This document shows positions 55,861 to 64,000 of a stretch of 64,000 bases of DNA, in pieces. Both the position numbers and the translations under genes were made by a program. How positions within the stretch are numbered: the stretch's first letter is position 1; every line of letters begins with the position of its first letter. The DNA is from Platycnemis pennipes (taxonomy: Eukaryota; Arthropoda; Insecta; Odonata; Platycnemididae), in NCBI GenBank assembly GCA_933228895.1, contig OW121856.1, forward strand, positions 110,459,027 to 110,523,026, given 5' to 3'. The notes beneath the pieces were generated by a model. That model searched no databases. It had not been told where the DNA came from and saw only the letters and a list, made by a program, of their open reading frames with translations.

Positions 55861-58047
55861 GTTGAGGATAAGACTGAATCCCCCAATGATGCATAGCACT
55901 GAACACAATCAGTTCAATCCATACGTTTCAGTGCAATAACAGCAGAATTTGCAGAAGTGGAGGCAAGTAAAAGAGCTATATAGATTCTCAGTTGATTCTT
56001 TTAATTTTTTAAACTAATCCAGTTTTTCTTTTACTTTTCACAGTAACATTGTAACACCGTAACCTGCCAAGCTGTGGCTCGTGGGCTCAGAAAGAAAGCT
56101 GGGGTCGTTGCCGTGGTGTGCTTACTGAAATACTTGCAACTCGCACAGTCACTGTTCTGCCCTGCTTGTGTGTGCCTCACAGTGATCAGCACTGACCAAG
56201 CCACGCTGCAAACACCACAATCCATCTCTCGCTCGTCGATTGTCAAGTTAAAAAGGGCATCACAAATTTCTCTAAAAATAGAACCATGATCCCAACTCTC
56301 TTCTCCATTAAGCGATGGGGAAAATAGAGAGAATTCCACCCAGATCATCAGTAACAGCAAGATGAACTTTTGTTTAGCAAAATAGGTGCTCAATGTAAAA
56401 GAAATACCAAAAACACAAAATTACCTGATAAAGTTGTAAACATGGCATTCCTTCCTAACATTCAACAAAACCAGATGCAGATGCACGATTGAATTTGCCA
56501 AAATGCGACCTCTGCAGTCGCAATGAGCTCCTGAAATGCCACGTAGGATGATGCTGTCGGCATTGAAATCACTCAAAACGAAGGATCTTGGTAAGTGACC
56601 TATGCACGTGTGCACAAGGGTTCACCAAGTGAGTGGTGCCTCCTTCCATCAAGTAAAGCAACATCACATACTCCAGAACGTACTGTTACTGCCTGGACAG
56701 GTGAAGAGTCTCTCTTCCAGAGGCACACTCCCGAGTGACAAATCCACCCAGAGGCCTCAACGGCCACCAGTGACATCCAATCTAAAATCATTTCATATCT
56801 TTTGTATGTCTTTCTTGAAAAGAATACAATTAGGGTTAAAATCGTGGATTTAAACAGCTAGTTCCTCCTCGTAATGTAAAAACCATTGCAGTTGCACAGA
56901 AGAATAAGTCATTAAGAGGGAAAAAGAAGGAATTCAGCTATAATTGTAACATTGAGCACTGTTTGGGGGAGAATCAAAGCTGAATACAGAATTTCCTGCT
57001 CTTACATTTTGCAAGAACTTGTGGTTGTTTGGAATGCCAATGGACAATGATCTTTCACAACTTCAACACCTCTGCAGAGGTGTACCACTTCTGTAAGTGG
57101 TCACGACCACTTACAGAAGTCAACACAGTATAGCGGCTTAACACTCGACTATGTTTCCATCACTACAAAGTTAAATAAATTACCTTGAGCTTGTGTATCC
57201 ATTGATAATGAATACTACTACAAACAATGTTAATCCTTACAAGATTTTATACTGCCAGCAAGCAAGCAATTGTCAGTCATTCTAATCCCCCAGTCCATGA
57301 AAACTTTTCCCTCTCACAATTTTCAACACACCTGCTAGCCGTGCATAGCAGCTACAACATATCTCACAGTATCACCCCTTTGGTATAATCAATGGGATGT
57401 ATCCTCATGGGCAGTGGCACCCTTCAAGCACAATTCCACCATATGTGTGCCATCCAATGATGGACCATACAGCATTTTTTATCGGTCAAAAATATTTATT
57501 ATGTAATTACCCTTTCCTAAAATTCACATTCAGTTATCTCTCAAAAATTAGTCGCAGCGAGTATTTATTTACCCAATGAAATGCCTCCATTGGTTGCGCT
57601 GCACATCGTGTGTCGTACTAATGCTGCCATCTGGAGGATCTAGAGTGAACTCCCATGAAATAGTATTGCCGAGAATCATCGATGCATTCCCTCAAACTTA
57701 TATGTATCCGTGAACTCAGGAATCATAAAATAAAAACTTGTTGAATGGGATAAATTTTAATAATTCGCATAACATTGGCCATGGAAAAATTTACGAAAAC
57801 TTTAAAAATATGCACAAATTAACAAATCTACCAGAAAACATAAGTATTCCCATTACTTCTACTAACAGGGAAAATAATCGAAACCAGGATGAATCGTAAA
57901 ATTATAAGGATGTAAATAATTCTTTGGCAACGGAAAACTTTGACGATTTCGTCGTGAGGATCAAAAGCATAACAAAACAAGTGCCGGACGTCTTAAGCAG
58001 CAAACATACACACACACTATACATTGACAGCACAGTACTTCCAATTT
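55861..58047. other. Region without a recognised gene
   Basis: Two perfect palindromes occur at 57066-57083 and 57087-57120 (listed separately). Minus frames at 56031-56393 and 56421-56791 and a plus frame near 56536-56591 ending at G|GTAAGT suggest exon-like pieces, but no protein family is recognised and the strands conflict. Confidence 0.4.
57066..57120. repeat. Two adjacent perfect palindromes
   Basis: ACACCTCTGCAGAGGTGT (57066-57083) is an uninterrupted palindrome. ACTTCTGTAAGTGGTC and GACCACTTACAGAAGT (57087-57120) are exact inverted arms around AC. They lie 3 bp apart and could form a double cruciform or mark transposon debris or a dimeric binding site. Confidence 0.75.
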
Positions 58048-58281
58048 CTATTCCCGGCTGAAAAAGAATTCAAGCATCGTATGCTTCAGTCTACTGGCAG
58101 TTGCCGAAAGCACAAACCCTTCCACTTCACTAAAATTACTAAAGTTGTCGGGGGAAGTATCACTGGCCCGGTAAACGATACTAATTATTTTAAGAGCCTG
58201 CTGTGCTTTAGCTCTAGTCAGCATCGGCTCTGTTTCTTTTTCCGAAAGAGAACTAATTTCGTCATCACCTTCGTTTCTCAC
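58048..58281 (-). pseudogene. Possible pogo/Tigger-type transposase C-terminal relic
   Basis: A 77-codon minus frame reads TEPMLTRAKAQQALKIISIV, an acidic or serine-rich linker, and TASRLKHTMLEFF before its stop. Tigger/jerky transposases end with an (E..P.(L/M)T..(E/K)A..AL) helix followed by a basic K..Q..(L/I).(D/E)FF helix. The resemblance is structural; no catalytic DDD part or terminal repeats were found nearby. It may also be a host exon. Confidence 0.35.
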
Positions 58282-61200
58282 TGAGTTAACTAACTCCTAG
58301 TCCGTCAACTACTCCCGCACTGGCAGACAAAGACATGCGGGCTTAACTCCGCCCCTTACCCACAACACCGTTCTCCGCTGTCGTGTGATTGGCTATGTTC
58401 TTTTCCGCTTTTGTCCATCTTCCGCCCATTCCACTCCTCCTCCGCCTCCGATGTGAACATGGCTAAACAAAAGAACAACTAAAATGTGCAAGCGTGCGCA
58501 AGGTATGCCAGGGGTGGCCGTAAATCGTCAATGCATGGACTTGATTGGACTTTGAATAATGTAGAGATGGCACAAATATTGTATTCTAAGTTGTAGTTGA
58601 TAAATACTAAAGATAAATAAGTGCAATGCATTAATTTGTACTCTGCAGTGCATCACCCTCAAGAATTCGTAATACCGAGTGTATACCGTGGCAGGTGCTT
58701 CTCAGCCTCGCTATATCCATTTTCTTTTACATTAATCATACACCTTTCGATGGTACATTGCTAATCACTCGTTATTGCTTGATTCTTGCTATATGCCGTA
58801 CTCACTATAATGGGCCTCTGCTGTAATATATTTTAAATTCTGTAAAATGAAAAACATTCCAATTGAATAACACTTTGCTTCTATGGAGGAGAATTTTTAC
58901 TTGAAGGTAAGGGGTCACTTAATCAGTCAATGTTGATGAACACACTGACAAGGCCTCCCTCGAGCCAATCTCATCCAATTGTAGAATACCATGAATTTTC
59001 CTACCACTTTAGGAGCTAAAATGATTTTCATGAACTTCAAAACACCTGTCATCATGCCCATGCTTGCTGTTCACCATCGCCAGATTCCTCCTAATAGTTT
59101 GGAGTGGTGGAAATTAGAGGATTTCATTACCTCTTAGAATTTTGTGGTGCCCTGGAGACCGGATATGCATCAGTATAAAAACAATTATCCAGTCATATAA
59201 GTACCTTATGGCTATAGTATTTTGCCCCTTTGATGCAGCAATTATGTCAGTGACAAAGTTATCTGAGCTGAAGATAAACTCAATTTTAGGAGTTTTTCCT
59301 CAATTTCATTTCCTTTTATTCTCTAGCTGCAATAGCATCCTTTTCTAATCAAGCTCTTATCTTTTTTTTTGGCATTCATAAACTGTCAACGGAATAGGCT
59401 CAAGTTGATATTCGTTCCCTGGAGTAGGGCAACTTTCCCTGGTTTACTTTCGTTCACCGTCACAGTTACCCTCTGAACAAGGGTTTTCCTTTTGGGTTCA
59501 AATTCCTCGACATAACGCTGCACTTGGACCGAGCACAAGGGCTGTAGACGGGTACTATTAGGAAAAGGCTGCAGTTTTTAAGATGCCTCAGGCCGATGTC
59601 ATCTTTCCAGATGAAGATATCTAGATGCGAAACGGCCAGTGAGCCATCAATTAGAGCCCCACTGCACACCCTCACGTTATTTGATATTTTGATCACCTCT
59701 TCCAAATCCAATACGTCAAGAACTTCTCCGTCGCCAATCAGAGCTGTAATGCCGACTACATCATTAAGGATAAGGGTTTAGATATTGCCATACTTCCGAA
59801 AAGTTAAACTTTTTTATCCTAAGAATGTAGTTTTTCCTTCAGTCTTGGTAACAAAGGTCCCACCCGTTTTAATGCATCTGAGGAAACACATCTGTGCCTT
59901 CCCGACGGAATTGTTACGACATCAGGATGGCCGAATACTAAATCCTATATTTTGGGATGACCAGGCAAGCTCTGTAATTTAATAGAGAAATGTATGGCAA
60001 CAGCTACAGTAAAACATACAAAATGCATTGATAGGTAGAATATTTTTGCACGCATAAGGAAAATAAATAATTTTAGCAGCAAATAAAATAAAGAAATATC
60101 AACTGAACTACTATAAACAGCTTTCTCATTTAGCATGTCAAGTTCACTCTGAACTTTATCGCTGATCAATAGAAATTCATTGATCACAGTGGCAACACTA
60201 AAAGTACGTCGCCTACATTTTCTTTCATTACTTATCTTCGAGACATAGATTTTCTGGGGGCATCTTCGAATAAAGACCAAGGGTAATTGGGGAAAACACA
60301 TTGCACAGACTAAGTGCAATCCCTAAGTTTAAGTTACGTTACGCAACTTGTTTTAAAACAATTAATGATTCAAGTAGAAACACATTGCTGGCCTTAGAAG
60401 TGCAAAAAACCAAGAATGGGTAATAAGGAATATTTAATAATGGCTTAATATGAGTTTCATCGACCCTAGCTAAAATGTTATCCTCTCTATCCATGACTCC
60501 TTGCCGCATAGAATGTAGCACACGGGAAAATGTTTTTCACAAATAAAATGCTTCGGCGAAAGGACAAAATCTTAAAGACCCTCTTCCATTTCAGCCGTAA
60601 TGCTTCATTTTTAGGCATGTCAAATATCGAACTTTTTCGACACACATATCGTATCCACTCCTGCACCCAGGAGAATTGCCATTATTCAGCATTTTCAAAG
60701 ATTATTCACTAAAGGTAATTGTAAGTTACAATGACTTATTGCACTCAACGACAGTAGGAAAAAAATTTCCACATGCAACTTGCTCAATTATCACAAAAAC
60801 TAATCTTACCTGAACTGGCACAATGTAAATTTAAGCCTAAAGACGTAAGCGCACCTAACGGAAAAGCGACGAACTAGAACCTCACTAAGAGACTGTGCGC
60901 TCCATAAGGAATTAGTGTGCTGTATGTCCAGACCTGTATTCTAAGATTGTGATTAAAAGAAATAAAGTGGAGGCACCACAAATAAGTACGGAATTTAAAA
61001 TATAATGATAAATCTTTTAAAAATTGATCACCACAGAGGGTGACATCAATTTTCAAATGGAAAAGTGTGAGTCTGAAACTGCGTATGCATCACAGTTATG
61101 CAATGCAGAAATACTGTCTTCACAGCTTAATGCATCATTATTGGAATTAGAGAAAGTAAACCATTGCAGTTATATTAACAGATATATGTATAATATTTAT

Positions 61201-62690
61201 TATCAATAGTATTGTTTCCATTGGCTGCATTAGCAGGGCAGGGTACAAATATGGGAAGATACACAAAGTGTGCGCAGGTCTACACACGCAAGGGGATGTG
61301 GGAGGAGCCAGTGAGGGAAGGGGTGGGGGGGAGGGGAGGCCTTTCTCCCTCCAACACAGGAACATCACCTCTGTCTACCATCATCCACACGCAACGTCCA
61401 CAACAACGGGCTCTGATGCACGCCCTCCAGTCTCCGTACGCATTTGCGCTCTCTCCTCTTCTTGCCTTGACACGTTTCCCTCGGAAGAAACTGAGCAGGC
61501 TCGCCCCGACATTCCTGACACAGCAGCACAGACACCAAGTGCCTCCTCCTTTTCAGCCAAGAAAACCAAATCAGACAGGCAACAAAGTCAGAGAGCTGGG
61601 GAAAAGACAGCGCAGAAGGAATGACCTCTGCATTTGTACAAATCAACTAATGCCTCACCTAGCCACCAACAATTCTTCTCAACAAAGAAGTTCCACCCAA
61701 TTAAAGCCACTGGAATGACTGGCTAAGGAATAGCACTCGGAAAAGGAAAAAGGAAGGGAGGAATATATTGCAAAGACAAAGCCAGCCAAACAAAAAATAA
61801 CTCAAGTCTGGATTTCCTTGGCTGGGCCGACACCAAGTCGGCTGCTAGCTAGCATTTGATACAAAATGGCATGGCAACAATACGCCACCTGACACTTACT
61901 TTCTTCTCAGAACTACACAAATCCCCCTTCTCTGATGACACCAGATTAAATGATACAATAATGATCCCGGATAAGTACAGGTGGTTTACTTTACCACAGG
62001 CATCACGCAGATACCAAAGCAAAAAAAAGACATCCCACACACATCAAACTCTGCTCATCAAAACCTGACGATTATTGGAAGCAGAGGATAAACGTGTAGC
62101 ATTACAGTAATGTACAAATATATTCAAAGGCAACTTGATCAAACCAGTTTCCTTTCCCTTAGCAAAAAAAAACGTGGTTTATTTAGAGCTTGCAAATGGC
62201 ATCTCATAAAAAAATTTATAAATAAGAGGAATAGATACTCCTCTGGGCATGGGGAGAGTCATTTGAAGCATTCATTCCAATTGGCAAAATATATTTAACT
62301 GCCAGAGTTATTTCCTCTCATGATCCTCTCTTAAAAAAATGTTCTCTCGCAGAGCGCAGCCTACGCAGCACTCAAACGCACAGATCGCACACCGTGACAT
62401 CTCTCGGGACAAAATGGAGGCACAATGATATCCACTCTTTCGCTGCCCTGGCGCATGCACAACTACGCACGCTAGGGCAGTTCACGCAAATGACAAGACT
62501 CTAGTGTACACAACAACGCACGCACGCACACACACTCATTCACACGCACACACTGACCATAGTTTTGCCACTCTGGCGAACCAACACACGGCAGCCCCCC
62601 CCCCCCCCCCCCTCCCACCACCACACGCACACTCTGAGCAAGTGCGCGCAGGCGTTCCTCCAGGACGGCAGCCGTCGCCACGCCGACGGC
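58282..62690. other. Largely AT-rich region, no gene recognised; right part may be 3' UTR or downstream of the 62691 exon
   Basis: 58300-58480 is GC-rich. 58560-61200 is AT-rich and empty of motifs. 61300-61660 is C-rich on plus, with open frames but no domain. For the minus-strand exon ending at 62691, possible AATAAA signals lie at about 62178-62183 and 61198-61203 (as TTTATT). A CACACA/ACGCAC repeat at 62510-62555 and an 18-nt C run near 62598-62614 precede the exon end. Confidence 0.4.
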
Positions 62691-62924
62691 TCAGGACAAG
62701 TGGGGCGAGGACAGCGTCGTCCTCAGCTCCTCCAGCAAGTTGACAAGCAATGGGTCACAGTCACTCTTGCCATCGAATTGGATGCTCAAGGGGTCGTCCG
62801 TGCCGTTGACCTTGGCCAGCCAGCACAAGTGGTGGCCCAGGGCCGAGCGAGCGTAGAGGGATGCCGTGGCACCCACCTGCTCCACGAGGGACAGGCCCAT
62901 GCCACTGCACAGCACCTTAAGCAC
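62691..62924 (-). CDS. Last coding exon of an unidentified host gene
   Basis: The acceptor TGTGTGTTGCAG|GTGCTTAAG gives an exon from 62924 on minus, with 77 codons to a TGA at 62691. The protein has regular amphipathic composition: SGMGLSLVEQVGATASLYAR, ALGHHLCWLAKVNGTDD, DPLSIQFDGKSDCDPLLV, NLLEELRTTLSSPHLS at the C-terminus. GC-biased third positions, absence of low complexity and the clean acceptor argue for a real gene. Reading in frame through the acceptor means the intron is phase 0 if the exon starts with GTG. I do not recognise the family; it looks like the C-terminal part of a globular cytoplasmic protein. Upstream exons lie at higher coordinates, perhaps beyond the window. Confidence 0.6.
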   Translation of the reverse strand: MLKVLCSGMGLSLVEQVGATASLYARSALGHHLCWLAKVNGTDDPLSIQFDGKSDCDPLLVNLLEELRTTLSSPHLS

Positions 62925-63753
62925 CTGCAACACACACACACTTGTAAGCGCAGGGCTCGGGCGTGCATCAGGGCAGTCACGGATCCTCCAACACAAGTGA
63001 CGAGGACATCAATCAACGGCCACGACAATTCCATTGACGTCCACCTGAACCACAGTGAGTTCTGAACGTTTCAAACTATACATTCGATTCCACCAGGAGG
63101 TAGACTGGAGTCTGATAAAAACCATTATCCACATTTAACCAATACTCTCTTAAACCGATACTTCATATTTTAAGCAAATTACCCGCGAATTACTTAGTGC
63201 AGTCACTCACTGAAAATGGAAACTTTTTCCGTGGCATTTCTGCTTAGAGTGCATTACTGCAGGTGACTCTGCCGAGGTATTAACGGCATGTTTGCAATCC
63301 TTGAATTGGTTCAAAGTAGAGATGAATTGATACCAAAATCTATCGATTCTCGATACTGATACCATCAACCAGTGCATATATACATTTTTTTACCTTGTTT
63401 TCCTAAACATTATTATTAAATGTTCCATGAAATCTAAAAATACAATTTTACGAAACAAAAATTAGAATGTACTATGGACTTTAGGGAAATAATTCTGATA
63501 TTCCACTTTGAGGACATTATGAAAATTAAAACTGTTTGATAACACAAGAGTTTTAAATTTTTTTACACAAGCATGTTTTATAACAAATACCATGTTTCAT
63601 AACAAAACATGTTTGGCATCAGAAAAAAATTTCATAACAGATTCAAAATAACACAACTGTCATGTCATAAGTTGAATTTTAACATAATTAATATTTAGTT
63701 ATAAGAGTATTAAAAACACTAACCGAAATTATAATTCAAACTTTAAACATTAA
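62925..63753. other. Probable intron of the minus-strand gene, no exon seen
   Basis: A polypyrimidine/TG tract sits next to the acceptor. The rest is AT-rich, with TGTTTTATAACA-type short inverted words near 63570-63640. No further exon is supported. Confidence 0.4.
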
Positions 63754-64000
63754 GGGCCAGTTTCACCAATGACGGTAAAATTTCCCATTATCGCAGTTAA
63801 CATTATCTCCGTTAATATTATTATCTCGATAACCTCTTGCTTGCGTTCCACCACTGTTATTATTATCTCGGTTTTTTAAAACCGAGATTTCTCTGAGAAT
63901 GTTTAGGCTGGTAAATTTCTCATACTCCTGACGTCAGCAAACAAATAAAAGCGGCTAACCGATTTGTAATTCAGCTGATTTACCTTCGTGCTTATTGTAA
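63754..64000. mobile_element. Left end of a MITE, cut by the window edge
   Basis: GGGCCAGTTTCACCAATG resembles terminal repeats of ISL2EU/Harbinger-like MITEs (recalled, not checked). Subterminal TTATTATCTCG words repeat at about 63820 and 63860, and AACCGAGATTT pairs with TCTCGGTTTT at 63868-63892. The other end lies outside the window. Confidence 0.4.

Noticed and set aside
56536..56591. Plus-strand exon ending at G|GTAAGT
   Set aside because: The donor is good, but there is no recognisable protein, no partner exon, and minus-strand frames overlap it.
59466..59781. Possible exon on minus (IGDGEVLDVLDLEE-like residues)
   Set aside because: Short, no splice sites placed with confidence, no family recognised.
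61212..61718. 168-aa plus-strand protein
   Set aside because: Low-complexity Pro/Gln/Arg composition, alternative frames equally open, no domain.
62504..62743. 79-aa and overlapping His/Pro-rich frames
   Set aside because: Translation of a CACACA microsatellite and a C run.
1..64000. CRISPR arrays, operons, bacterial defence genes
   Set aside because: The sequence is eukaryotic; no regularly spaced repeats with unique spacers and no bacterial gene organisation.

Overview
The window is eukaryotic nuclear DNA, most likely from an arthropod. There are no operons, Shine-Dalgarno sites or dense genes. Coding exons end at GT and begin after AG. Most of the sequence is wreckage of several transposon classes: EEP-type LINEs with a GATGTA hexamer tail, a Copia element primed by initiator tRNA-Met, hAT, Transib and TTAA-target DNA transposons, and tRNA-derived SINEs. 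A secreted protein with a single IGF-binding domain fits arthropods. I cannot name the species.

Layout. 1-1012 bp: two LINE 3' ends, head to tail. 5949-9633: an inverted pair of ~725-bp hAT non-autonomous elements whose subterminal regions are arrays of CGATAT palindromes. 11770-18070: eroded LINE pieces on both strands and one SINE. 19003-21932: the best LINE, 5'-truncated but with one open frame from endonuclease through reverse transcriptase. 23562-27540: a Transib element with a perfect 5-bp CGACG target duplication, CACAGTG ends, long terminal inverted repeats and a broken RAG1-like transposase. 27546-33384: the largest stretch without a recognisable gene, with a cluster of TGACGTCA palindromes. 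33385-33970: a LINE tail ending in a 149-bp-arm hairpin. 36350-40738: a LINE split by a 3.9-kb TTAA-flanked DNA transposon, which holds transposase exons and is itself split by another LINE. 41384-43020: LINE pieces. 44384-44687: first coding exon of an IGFBP-domain secreted protein (minus strand). 46284-49906: a LINE split by a 2.8-kb foldback element with 641-bp arms and a Cys-containing ORF. 49904-54630: a decayed Copia element containing two opposite copies of a MITE, one of them carrying a third hAT element with a transposase relic. 54627-58281: LINE, SINE and possible pogo-type relics. 62691-62924: a convincing last coding exon (minus strand) of an unidentified host gene. 63754 to the end: probable left end of a MITE.

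Host coding content that I can support is therefore two exons, plus one weak small ORF. The nested insertions give relative ages: the Copia and two LINEs are older than the MITEs, the foldback element and the TTAA element inside them, and the third hAT copy is younger than the MITE it entered.
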